From Spodoptera frugiperda (lineage: Eukaryota; Arthropoda; Insecta; Lepidoptera; Noctuidae): 64,000 bases of DNA. The notes under the pieces were generated by a model. It saw only the letters and a list, made by a program, of their open reading frames with translations, did not search any database and was not told the DNA's origin. Position numbers and translations under genes: made by a program. Positions 35,481 to 47,600 of this stretch are shown one piece after another. Within the stretch, counting starts at the first letter, position 1. Every line of letters begins with the position of its first letter. The DNA lies in NCBI RefSeq assembly GCF_023101765.2, contig NC_064233.1, positions 2,480,001 to 2,544,000 on the forward strand. Reading direction: 5' to 3'.

Positions 35481-36385
35481 TAGTTGCAAGGAAATGCATA
35501 ACACGTTTGATGTATTGGAGGAATGGCGGGGCATAGTTTCCGATCATTAAACCTATGCCAGTATGGATTTTTGTGTTCTTATGTACATACATAGTTACGT
35601 GTAGCTTCAATCCGCATGTAGCGGCTTGACAACAGCTAGTATCGACGGGGAGAATACTAAATTCATTGCAGTGAATCAGATACATGGTAACAGCGAAGTA
35701 GCGAACTCGATACGGATCATGATGTAAAGACATTGTCTCATGATAGTTATGCTAAAAATGGTTATAAAACAAGAGAAGGGCGATGAAACGTTTTGTCCTA
35801 TTGAGTAGGTATTTCAGTGGGTAGAATTTCTGGTTGATCCTTTAATAAATTCAGTTGTGAACTGAATATCAGTTTATTTCTTCAGTAATAACTCATATTA
35901 TATTTTCTTATTAAGCCTATAATGTAAGGGGAATAAATAGGTCAATACACAAAAGAAACAAATTCCAAATGTGTGATGTTTTTTTATTAAAACAATGTTT
36001 TTCTAAGCTCTCTGCTCTATTGGTCAGCAAACCTAAAATCTCAGTTATTGTTATTAAAAAATGAATATAAAAAAACTAACTACAAATAATAAAAAAAACA
36101 AGAATCTAAATCTACTTCTAAAATAATTAAGCACATTAGAAAAAAACTTGATTAAAAAAGCGTAATTTAAATAATAAGTCGTTGGATACTATTTAGAATT
36201 ACAACGCAGTTTCACGACAGAAACATGACCAAAAGATGTTGAAAAACAGAAAATATTAAAACTGAAATTACTGGATTTCAAAACCATTCCTGAAATACCA
36301 AAATTACTACCGACACGCGCCTAAATAATTTACTTGTAATAAAACAGAAAAAAGATCTACTAAAATATGCTGTATTCTACAAAAC

Positions 36386-37856
36386 GGTTTCCATCTAGGT
36401 AGTCAAATTCAATACTTTTATCGAAATGTCAAAAACGTTATTTTTCTATAAATTTTGTATGAGATCGCAATTTATGACGTCATAATTTTTGCGTCAAATA
36501 GCACACTTTCTTCTCTAAAATTAGCTACAAAAATTAAATAAACAAGTATATCGTCAAATTAATAAATGAATGTACGATTATTTTGGGATGCTTATTTAAT
36601 TTATTTATTGTAATATGTCATATTTATATTTCCTTAATTATTTTTATTTTTTGATTTAGCGCAAGTTAGCCGTATATAAACGTAATTCATCAAAAAAATG
36701 TTACATCTTATACACGTCTAACTTATGTTAGCGTAGTGTAGTATGGGAGGTCGTAGTGCATGATCAATCATCTGATGCATATTTCAATATTTTTATAAAG
36801 AACATGTACTTACTTACAAAAAGAATAGTCAATGTACCATTAATAAACTAATTAATACGTTAACACATAAGTATTTACTATGTAAAAGTCGCTAAGTCGT
36901 TCATTTTACAAACGAACAAGTATACACACGAACTGCACTAAACTACGCTAACTATGAGTTAGTGCAGTGTTGCACAGAATTTGACCAAAGTGATGCCAAC
37001 TAAATAATAGTTGGCGTAATATAAATCGAGTGATTTCAAAAAGTACCTTTACTTAGCGTTTTATAAGATTTGTAACTTTCTTATTTTTGCATATTTCTTC
37101 TAAATTTTTTTATGACGCATGTAAACACACATTTTAAGTAACTTGGCATAAAAAAACGTTTTTTCCAAATTTCGAGTTAGCGTAGTATAAATTGCTGGTG
37201 TCGAAATGTTGAGTGGTGCCAAGAAACTACAGGTGGTTTTTTGGATAATCAAATAAAGGATAGGTCATGAGATTATTTGGCATAGCATTAATGTGTAATT
37301 ACGATTTCTGTTATTTGTATTTCTGCCTTGTGATAACATCTTGGATCCCCTAAAATTTACTTTTACACCATATTACAGCTGTTCTGTAGTTATAGTACAG
37401 TCTATTTTTTACTACTAAAGCTAACTGTACAGTCAAAATAACGCATTAGGCTGTATAACGTCATATTAGGTTGTCATTGCCAATCAATAGGAAAAAAAAT
37501 AATGATGACATTCCTGACCCAATTAGCTGCATTGATTTTTTTAGGTATTTATTAAAAACGCACGCAATTATGAGGAAAACTAACCGACTTTTTTTCAATT
37601 GTGTAGTTTCCCTAGTGCAAAATAAATTAATATTTAATTCTGTACAATTGAAATATTAATAAAAAAACCCACTTTCATTCATAGATTTGATGATCTACTT
37701 AATTTTCAATTTTTTCTAGCAAATTTTCTAGAAATAAGTAAGCTATTTGACGTAAAAATCTGATGACGCCATGACGTAGTATTTCATACAAAATAGTAAA
37801 TATTGTTTTTGACGTTTCGTTTTAAAAGTATTGAATTTGACTAGTAGGAAACTAGC
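36386..37856. mobile_element. inverted pair of a TIR element (family L) around 1 kb of AT-rich DNA
   Basis: Left arm: GGTAGTCAAATTCAATACTT onward. Right arm ends AAAGTATTGAATTTGACTAG then TAGGAAAC. Both contain TATGACGTCATAA-like sites (the right one degraded). A single copy with both ends (TAGTTTCCTA and TAGGAAACTA) is at 48,150-48,405. Inside are three versions of GTTAGCGTAGTATAAAT. Whether this is one 1.47-kb element or two copies is unclear. Confidence 0.55.
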
Positions 37857-38077
37857 CTCTTTCCTTTTACCCAAGTGTATAAAGAGTATTGTCGAGTCGA
37901 TTTACTAAAATAATATGACTGTTGTCAATATAATGTGCAACTCTTCCGTTACGAGTGACTAAGAAACAACGCACAGTCGAAAATATGTCTGGAATTTGGC
38001 ATAAGTTCTTTGGAGAGTTTAGGAAATCTTTTATAGATTAAGAATTTCTGAAACCCTACGAAAAATGGAGAGTGATT

Positions 38078-38190
38078 GCCGCAATTAGACATTTAATGGT
38101 TACTTAAACTATTCCTTATTTTGTTCAGAAAATAATTGCTAAGGACTGGGTAAAGTAACCATTAAATGACTGAGTGGGGCAGTGAGAAGG
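38078..38190. mobile_element. foldback MITE, family D (inverted)
   Basis: TTAGACATTTAATGGTTACT to ACCATTAAATGACTGAGTGG, with the internal part reversed relative to the other copies. Confidence 0.7.
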
Positions 38191-38229
38191 CACTTTTTGC
38201 GTGCTACAAGACACCAGTAAATATTAACA

Positions 38230-38388
38230 TACGGAGCTGTACCGACCTAGCGGGTTTACCGGGGCTCCGGCTCGAAAAGCAGGAGTAGGAACGGGGTAAT
38301 TTTTAGACAGTAAGAGTCTGACATTCCCTCTCACCTCACCCAAGGCGGGAGAAGTAATTGAATAAATTTCCCCCCTTACAAAAAGTAA
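38230..38388 (+). mobile_element. SINE family B copy
   Basis: CGGAGCTGTACCGACCTAGC to AAATTTCCCCCCTTAC. Immediately follows a family D MITE (38,078-38,190). Upstream of the Sin3A start exon. Confidence 0.7.
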
Positions 38389-39369
38389 ATACTAGCAAAC
38401 CTTTATAGTTAAACTGTTAATTAGAACAGAGAAATAAACCGTTACGATTATGAGTACAGGTTCTCGAGCTTAAAGTACACAAGTACATTGGCAACAGGTT
38501 CTAAGGCAGCCATTAAGGACGCCATTCCATCAAGCAAATAATCAAGAAAGATCAAGTTAATTGCATATTTTTATGGCATAATTTGAATTTGCAATAAATT
38601 GGATCTTTATTTGCAAACACCTGGATGTTAATTTAGTTCAATTAGATTAATTTCTTTGATATATAGTTTAGGTATTGTAAGGCTCAAGAGTTTGTTTGTT
38701 TTAACGCATCAATCTTCGGAATTACTGGATCGATTTCAATATTAGTGTGTGTAGGATAGTCCATTTATCGAAGAAAGCTATATAGGCTATATATATCACG
38801 CTACGATCAATAGGAGCCAAGCAGCGAATGAAAACGTAACTTTACTATATTTGGTGTAGATAGGGAGAATCTTGGGCGTCCATTTTCCAACAACAAATCT
38901 TAGAAGTTTATAAAAAAAAAATGCCCTTTCTACCTGACTGTCTCAGTGAAAAAAATCCCCACGCTCAGGTTTGTTTTGGAAACAATATCAGTCATCTGTT
39001 CGGGCCTTTCGTAGCAAAAACATATGGTTTCAGTGTACCTTTTTTTGGATTGTTTTGTTATGAAAATAGGACCTTTTTGCAATGGTACCTGAGTAGAGCA
39101 TTTTATGGACTGCAAAAATTAAACCTTCACGTATCTCACAACCATAAACCAGTCAATGAATTAGTATTTTAAAAGAATATCCCTCATTCACAGTTAATAG
39201 GAATAATTATTACGTTTAGGAAAGTATTTTAAACAGGACTTTACTCCGAAACAAGTATGTTTATTAGAATTGGTATACAAACTACTGTTGTTTTTGACAT
39301 TTCAGAACACGTATCAAATTAAATCAGCTGCTAAGGGCTGTATTAACCGTTTTTTGGAGAGGACCACTC

Positions 39370-40555
39370 GTAGTTCAGCACGCTAAGGCTGTTGACTACT
39401 TAACCGGACTATCCCTAGGGTGGCTCTAACAAGAAGTTAAGGCCCCCAGCCAGGGCAACTAAAACTAAGTTTACAAACTATATGACCGCATCACTGAGGG
39501 CACCCCCTGTGGGGTTCGAACCTCGGCTCAGCGGGGCCATAAAGGGAGGGCAGCAAGTCGGGACAGGCTGGGTCTGATTATTTAATTAGGGAGTTTATGA
39601 CTCTACTAGCGGCTCAGCTGCGCGGGCTGGCTCGGATTGCAAGGGACGGGGGGGGGTCGTTACCAGGACGTCGCGACGGGCCCCGGCGGCGGGGTCGGAA
39701 CGTGGAACGCGGTCTGTATTTGTTTTTCCGGAGAGTGCTAGTTTCCCTACGGCTTTCCTGCAAGATGGTGATGGGATCATCGGGCTGGACCAAGGTATGC
39801 CTCGGACGGCGAACGCGGGAGATTTGTGAAGGAACGTATCGGGCGGCCGATACGATGAGGGGGTTAGAATGCTTCTCGGCAGTATCGAAGTAACGCTTTG
39901 ACAAACGTTTCATGAACTGCTTCAAAGTTGGAATTCTAAGATCGACGTGAAGTTGATCATTCCTCAGGTACCACGGGGCTCCCGTGGCCCTTCGGAGAAA
40001 ACGGTTCTGGAGGGTTTGCATCCTATGGATCGTGCGATCGTGCGCTTGCGCGAACACCGGGCAAGCGTACGTCATTATGGGGCGTATGCACGTGGTATAT
40101 ATGCGAAGTTTGCATTTGAGGGACAGTTTGCTGCGTGCATTCAGCATGGGGAAGAGTCTACCTAGAGCGAAAGCGGCCCGCGAGCGGACCGTCTTTATGT
40201 GCTCTCGAAAACTAAGGCGATGGTCTAAGATAACACCAAGATATTTGGCTCGCTCCTCCCAAGGGATCGGCTTACCAAACAGGGAGGGCTGGTGTGATCG
40301 GGGCTTTATGAACAACACCGCCTGGCTTTTGTCGGGGTTTACTTCTATTCTCCATCTCCGGAACCAGTCGCCTAGTGCGGCTGCGGAGTTTTGGAGATTG
40401 GTAGCTATTTGAGCTGGGTTTTTGCCTGAGCAATAAATCGCCGTGTCATCGGCAAAGAGGGAGAGTTGGACCCGCGGACGGGTCGGGATGTCGCTGGTGT
40501 ATAGCGTGAAGAGTAGGGGATAGCACGGCGCCTTGAGGTACGCCGGCTCGGATTG
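39370..40555 (-). pseudogene. jockey-type LINE remnant, reverse transcriptase fragment
   Basis: On the minus strand from about 40,553 the frame reads GVPQGAVLSP, then after a 2-base loss LFTLYTSDIP and LSLFADDTAIYCSGKN. The FADD box is the polymerase active-site motif. An uninterrupted 234-codon frame (39,614-40,318) follows with KYLGVILDHRLSFREHI and YACPVFAQ, typical of the ORF2 end of jockey-clade elements. About 250 bp of 3' UTR-like DNA lies to 39,370. It is truncated at its 5' end within the RT and cannot encode an active enzyme. It sits upstream of the Sin3A coding region. Confidence 0.85.
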
Positions 40556-40599
40556 GGCGGATTGAACTACTGCTTTAGGTTTAAACCAGTTTTAAGTCC

Positions 40600-42300
40600 C
40601 CTTTTTGGTAATATTGCTTCACACAGTCCGGATATATTTTATCTAATCTTGGAATAGGGCAAACAAATTTATCTTTAAGCGTTTTTCCCTAAGTTCATAT
40701 GATCTATATTTTTCCTTTTAAGGTTTTTAAGATATGTAAAGTAAAATATACGTTGATGTTTCAACTAAGGCTGTTGTCTAATTAATAGAAATTATTCTAG
40801 AAGCCGTATAAATATGGCTTTCTTATACACTACAACTTAGCAAGGAAACCTAGTAATTAGGTAGGTAAATAGGTCTATGAAGTTCTTTGTATTCTTAAAA
40901 ACTGTTATTCTCATCCTTATAAGGGACTAACCATGCATTCTAAACAATTCTAAACTAAAGGAACACTACTTTAAGCAACAAATGACCAATGAATGCAAAA
41001 CTAAATAAGAAAAGCATGTATAATCCACATTTGGATCTCAAAACAGCTTATTTAAAACCAAAATCAGGGTCAAATCATACCATTCAGCTAGACAACTAAT
41101 AAAAAAACCAAATATGGTAGAAGTTAATGCCATTATCACCTTCAGAACTACTTCAGAGACGAACGAAATGAACAAATCAAAGTCAAAAACGTATAAACGT
41201 TGATAACCTGACGAAAAATGCAAATCTAACTCAATCAGTGGTGTATTTATAAACAAAGGCAAGATTGTAGTAACTTTAGATTCATGAATGAATGTTTTGG
41301 CAGGATGTAGACGTCAGCTGGCGAAAAACAAGACCTTCCCCAAGGAGCATAGCAACATAAAACCGAAACAACCCATCATGACATGACAATCCTTCAGAGG
41401 TCAAGAAAGCACAAATGTTTCCTAAGGCCTAAACTATAAATTCCATCCAAACAAACAATCCAATGTATGATAGGGACATAAATATAGCACAGAAATAACC
41501 ATTCGTAAAATATAAATTCATCATAAATATGCAATATTTACAATCAGCCCGAAGCAGTGTGGTGTAAATATTATACTTAGGTATACAGATTATGAGCGAA
41601 CCATTATTCTATCTAAGGCTCTCGTCCACTCAATAACAACCTAGTTTGTTTATTACTTTACTTGTACATGTGTTTGTGTGTACCCGCAAACAGGTATACA
41701 ACAAACACGCCAAGTATTAACCTCAATTAGCTCATCTGTGTGTGAGTGACCCACACAAATACAAGACGTAACTAAAATTTAATTATAACACCAATACCCT
41801 AGCGTTAAGTATTAAACTCGTTTATCGTTTGTATTAAATTTATCCCATTGTTAATCGGAGGATACAAAACGAATAGCCTTGAAACTTCTTATCGAACAAG
41901 TGAGTTGACTACACACAATTACCGGCCGTGAAGCGCGACGTTGCCAACATTCAGCGCGCTACTGCGTCTTAATTTTACAACACCGCCGCCATTTTGTTTC
42001 CATTTATCAGATGCAACTTACGAATGATGAGACCCGATTTATTCTCTTTTCATTATAGCCAACACATTCGTAGATTAAATAGACACATTCAAAGAAAGCC
42101 ACACCACACTTTCCTCAACGAAAATACACATGTTACGTAACTATAGGAAGTTGTCAGTCGACGTATAATGCATACGATAGCTCGGGCATCGAGCACAGTG
42201 CACCCTGAAAGTTCAAGATATCTCAATAGCGAATATTGGATATGCTGTAGATGTCTAGATCATCGAGATTGCAAGCGTACCCTAGCCATACCTAGGTATT
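40600..42300. other. AT-rich DNA, nothing recognised
   Basis: Between the LINE remnant and the GC-rich island I see no repeat family shared with the rest of the window, no gene-like frame and no good splice pairs. GCCGCCATTTTG at 41,985-41,996 is the only motif noted. Confidence 0.5.
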
Positions 42301-42339
42301 TATGTAGGGGGCAGAGTGTCGGCGCAATATGGTTGAGAT

Positions 42340-42900
42340 ACGTACATTGAGAGGTTCGTGAGCCAGCGCCGGGTGCGGGGCGAACGCCCCGTGCTGCCAG
42401 GGTAGCCATCCGGCCGACTCACAACCAGATACATCACAAATACGGTCATTTTCAACGCAAATTCCGCGGTATCGATCACGCACAGACGCCATTTTGAACC
42501 GACACTGAGCTCGGACGAGCGCGCGACGTTGCCACGTCGCACGTTTCCAATCCGCACTTCTATTTCTGGCGCCCGCCCCCCGCGCGCCGTGACGCCGGAG
42601 GTCGCCAAACACCGCTCGACAAAACATTCACGATTTCAATTTATACATCAACTTCGCGGGTTCGTATTTGAAAAACTCATGATCTAGTAGGCCTTCGGAT
42701 CCGACAGGCGCGGGCGGGGAGGCGGGGTGGGGGGTGTTAGTGTTATAACAGCGTTCCGATGATAAGATAGTACTTATAGACATCGCATAGATGTACATGA
42801 ATTGTAATATATCGTCCGAGCGCGCCCGGCTTTCACCAAAGAGCGGAGCGAGGCGCGGCCGCGCAGGACCGCGCCGACATGTGCCATTGGCCACCGCAGA
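42340..42900. promoter_or_regulatory. GC/CpG-rich island
   Basis: GC-rich DNA with frequent CpG, containing GACGCCATTTTGAACC at 42,484-42,499; another GCCGCCATTTTG is at 41,985-41,996. In the minus-strand sense both read AAAATGGCG, as in YY1-type promoter elements. I find no good splice donor attached. Overlapping open frames on both strands look like GC-driven noise. Confidence 0.3.
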
Positions 42901-43621
42901 GATCGATAGACAAACACCGACGAGGACGCCGACCTACATACGATACTGAGCCTTGCTGCTATAATAATAGACGTCGTATTTGTGCGGTAGTGACTATAAA
43001 CAAACTACCGCACGAGCACACTGACGTCGTCCACGTAGATACGCACGAACACAGGCGTTGTGAAAACGACGCGAGCGGGCGACGAGCTGCGCGACCTACC
43101 GATGTATACCATCATTGTATTATGCCACTTTTCTAGAGTCGAAATTCCTGTGCAGCGACGCGCCCAGCGCGCCCTACCGAAGGACAAAGGGACGATTTCA
43201 CACGGAAAACAAAGGGAAACGCCGGTCCACGGATAATAACACATTTTTTGTTTGATAATTTAACTTTTTAACAAGTTTTATCGGGTGGCAGCGCGTTGCC
43301 AAGTCGCCAGCTTGTGCGATCGCGCGCTCTCTCATTATGAAATTGGGATTTTCTAACTGCACATGACGCAGGCGAATGATAAGAAGATTTTTGAAAGGTT
43401 ACATAAAATATGCAATACTATATCGGACGTAGTGAGTAGCGTATGGTAATGGCACACAGGTGCGCCGGACAAGTCGTAACAGGCAATATGGCAATGTCCA
43501 TCAAACTAATATTTCGCTACCTAATTTCTAACTAAATATAAGAAAGCAATGAAAATCAACTAAAAAAATTGATAATAAGCTCTAAATAGTAAAAGACGCA
43601 ATCTGTCAACCAGTCACTTAC

Positions 43622-43670
43622 CTCGATTTTTACACGAAAAGTGCGTTATTCTTCACTAAACTCACTGGAA
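43622..43670 (-). promoter_or_regulatory. candidate non-coding first exon / start site on minus strand
   Basis: On the minus strand a strong donor CGAG|GTAAGTG sits at 43621-43622. About 45 nt upstream is CCAGTGAG, similar to the arthropod initiator TCAGT, and GC-rich DNA (43,830-43,880) lies behind it. This could be a 5' UTR exon of Sin3A, giving a 12.4-kb first intron and a divergent promoter about 0.9 kb from the canopy gene. The evidence is only motif-level. Confidence 0.35.
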
Positions 43671-44579
43671 CGTCACTCCGAGACGATGCAACAACAATAT
43701 TCAAGGTATTTTAAGATTTTTAAACAATTTGATGTGCATAAAAAAATTATACATGCCGTTGAACAAACGTCCGGCGCGCATAGAGACCGAATGCGAACTG
43801 TTGGTTAGTTTGGTTTGGTTGGGTCGGTTGATAGGTGGGGGGCGGCGGGCGGCGGGCGGCGGGAGGAAAACCGGAGAACGGGCGATCGAGGGAGACAGAA
43901 AGGGCACGATTTTAATAATTTTAAAATGGCATACTTTACAATAATAATACCATGGAACTGTTTGAAAAATACAAAATGTTTTTTGGAGTTCTTACATTTA
44001 GGAAAAAGGTATTTTCCTCTGATAAAATGTTGGTTAGTGATTAACTTGACATAGATGTTTTCCTGTTTCAAACCACTCACAAAGCAGAGGCAAAAACATA
44101 ATGATTTATTGTTTTAATGTTGTCAATCGAAAAAAGCATCATGGTGTTTATTTATTGATAGTAGGTATTTTCATGTATGGTATTTTTATTAATTTATATA
44201 AATACGGATTAAAGGTTGATTTGAGAATTATGAAATTCGGATTTAAATAACACAGAAAAATGGAAAGAGGTTTGTTACAAATATCACGATAACCCTACCA
44301 ATTGTAATGAGCTATTGATTATCAGCTGTGTTTATTGATAAATAAGCCATTATAATAAGTTGGGTTCTTTCTGTCATTTTTTAACCAATAAGGATAAAGT
44401 TTGTTATTAAAAAAATAATGTTGACTTCTCGACCAATGAGATTAGACATCGTGGATGACAGATTTTGACAGCAAAAGATAAACTTCTTCCAACACGTATT
44501 GAGAATTTCCGACATTTATCAAGTTTTTCTCGTAATTTAAACACTAAATTCGTGTTAAATTATTAATTAGTGGTTAAAA

Positions 44580-44667
44580 ATGCGTTCAGCTGTTGCTTTC
44601 TTTGCCTTCACAATTTTATTAGTCGCCGTATCAGCGCGGATAGACCCTAAAAACTTAAAGTGCTTAG
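44580..44667 (+). CDS. sel: canopy/seele exon 1, signal peptide
   Basis: Residues 1-29. The ATG at 44,580 is preceded by TTAAAAA and starts a hydrophobic leader ending VSA|R. KCL supplies the first conserved Cys. Donor TTAG|GTGTGT is weak, but the next exon continues VCRTTFEEL, giving the CxxC-type pair. Confidence 0.92.
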
Positions 44668-47600
44668 GTGTGTATTTCACGAATATAGTTTGAAATTAAT
44701 TTCAATAACTTGTGGTTTTAATTGGTATTATCATTATTTCAGTATGCCGGACGACCTTCGAGGAGCTTAACGATGTGATAAAAAAAGTAGATAAATGGAA
44801 AAAAGTCGATGTAAGTAGTTAAATATTACATTAAAACTTCATAGTTTTATTACTATTGATTCCTGCAATTTCCTGCTTGATCTTAGTTATTCGATAACTT
44901 AAAGTGCTATGTAAACATTAAGAGTATAATTTTACGAGCGTCTGTAAAAATTAAACAACTTTTTTAATAGTTCTAACTTGATTACCATCAACTTTTTATT
45001 TTTATTTAGAAAAGTTTTTAATTTAAAATTTTTATGTGGAACTTAATGTCTAATGAATCAAAAAGTTAAACTTTAAGACTTTTGGAACAAGTAAAAAGTT
45101 CTAGAATGTTGATTGGTATGTTAGGAAACAGTGGCGGACTCTTGTATAGTCTTTTAAAAATCTTATATACTATTATACAAAACCTTAACTTTAGTTAGTA
45201 GAACGCACTAATCTACAGAACTACTGGACCGATATCAAAAAATATTTTTCTATTGGAAAGTCCATTTATCAAGGAAGGTTATAGGCTATAAAACATTACG
45301 CTATAACCAAGCAGAGCAGGTGAAACCGTGCGAAAGTGGCTAGTTAATAATAACTTGTATGTTAGCAACTGTCATTAGCACTTCACATTTCACAAGTGGT
45401 GATATAGAATATCAGTTAAGTATGTACTCTACAAATCTTGGTTTTCAACCTTGTCAAAGTATTTTTTCATTAGTCACAAATAGTCCTCATACCAATTTAA
45501 AGCTTTCTATCTTGAACATTGCGTAAGGTTCCATACAGACATCCATGCCCCATTTTAGGAAAATGAGGACACTCGCTAGCTAACATGTGAAGTTATTCAC
45601 ACAAAAAATAATTTCATAAAGTCGCTCTGTTATGATGTGAAAAACAGGCAAAGAAACCTCCAGTATGGGTAGGATTAGGATAGCGAGAACATGCTGTATA
45701 AAAAATGGCACATTAAGAGCCTCCTCTATTTTTGAAATTGGTTACAAATAATTAATAATAAATGCAGTAACTTTTCATTCATACAACAAGATTACCACCC
45801 TTTCTAATCTTGCCAATCCCCAACAACCTTTCAATTCCTAACCCCCAAAAGACCGGCAACACACTTGTAACTTGGCGATTCCTTACCATTAGGTGATCCG
45901 TCTGCTCGTTTACCAGCTTCATACATAAAAAATACGATAAAAATTAGTGTACGAAAATACTACATTAATCATTAACGGAAATCCCACTATTGTGTAATGA
46001 TAATTTGTAATGATAAGTGAAATCAATACTTTTACAGCTCAGATGATAAGCTACTTGTAATCTAATTACCTACCTAATTCATTATTGAATTAAATATCTG
46101 ATTACTAGATTCTGTCAGCGGCTTCACCCGCTTTCCCGTGGGATAAAAAGTAGCTTATGTGTTATTCCAGACCATAATCTGCCCCTGTTCCAAATTTCAT
46201 CCTGATCCCTTCAGCCGTTTTGCCGTGATTGAGTAACAAACATACACACAAACTTACGCATTTATAAAATTAGTAAGATAAAATGTATAGTATTGACTGG
46301 TAATTAGTGAACGATATTGAAATATGTGATTATGATTACAAACAACTTTCCCAAAAAAGTTTTTTGGATTTTATTTTTATCATAATAATTCTGTTTATAT
46401 CACTAGTGCTTGGTTTATTCGAGCTGGAAAATACCACAGCCATAGTAGGAAATACATATATACGTACATAACTTCACGCCGGTTTCCCATGGGGGTAGGC
46501 AGAGAAAATGGACCGCAAATTGCTACGAATCCAATATAGAACAGGAGCTAATATAGTCTTTAAAAATATCAAAAATACCACAGTCATAGTAACAAGATTT
46601 GTGGTATTATTTCAGCTATAATTTTACCTGAAGTGAACATTCTTTTTTTTGAGATTATCTTTTAACAAATTGCCTTTTAAACAAAAGACATCTATGTAGA
46701 TAAGGCCCTAGAACAATAAGCCTTCCTTTCTTAAGTTTTATGGCTTTAAAAATGAATTAAACAATAGTTACTAAACTGGGGTAAGCAAACCCCTTTCCTT
46801 TTTGTTTTAAAAAATACCATGATCCTCTTATTATTTCTATTGTGTTGATAAACACGGAGGTTGACTGCCCAGACCTATTTCCAATATGAAATAACATACA
46901 TTTCACATCCAAACACAACAATTTGTGGATAACATAAGGAGTCTGTATAAGAATTGAACTCATGACACGTTAGCGTAAAGGGTCGTGGTGGCCCGGAGGT
47001 TTAAGACGCTCGCTTCTCATCCATGAGAGCGCGGGTTCAAAGCCAACGGCAAGTACCAATGTGACTTTATCCGAGTTATATGTACTTTCTAAGATTATTG
47101 AGACACCACTGACAAAGGGTGAAGAAAAGCATCCTGAGGAAACCTGGGCTTATAATTTCTAATTATAAATTTGAAATCGCCAACCCGCATTGAGCAAGCG
47201 TTTTGATTGATTAATGCTCAAACCTTCTCAGTGTGAGAAGAGGCTTTTGGTCAGCAGTGGCCACTTATAGCCTGTTGATGTTGCAGAGATTATTATGTTC
47301 AGAATATGCTTAGTATAAGTACCTGTTTAGTTACATTTGTACCATTATTAAACCTACTTATGTATTACGCAATGATCATAAAATGTCCTGTATTATACGG
47401 GCTGCGGCGCCTATGCACCATACGCAGCACTACATAATATAAAACAAAGTCGTTTTTTCTGTCCCTATGTCCCTTTGTATGCTTAAATCTTTAAACTACG
47501 CAACGGATTTTGATGCGGTTTTTTTAATAGATAGAGTACTTCAAGAGGAGGTTATATATCACCATTGCACCCATGCAAAGCTGGGGCGGGTCGCTAGTCT

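Noticed and set aside
35116..35733. 205-codon minus-strand open frame over the CpG-rich island
   Set aside because: No family resemblance, mixed composition, and half of it lies in AT-rich DNA. More likely promoter or 5' UTR sequence.
39597..40412. Plus-strand open frames (98, 72 and 142 codons) over the LINE
   Set aside because: Antisense to the jockey reverse transcriptase frame, which has clear family motifs.
42292..42627. Overlapping Arg-rich minus-strand frames of 102 and 111 codons
   Set aside because: Typical of GC-rich, CpG-rich DNA with few stops; no splice or family support.
46980..47045. Possible tRNA gene with A and B boxes
   Set aside because: No acceptor stem closes the structure, and the sequence continues into a SINE body; a degraded sister copy is at 51,580.
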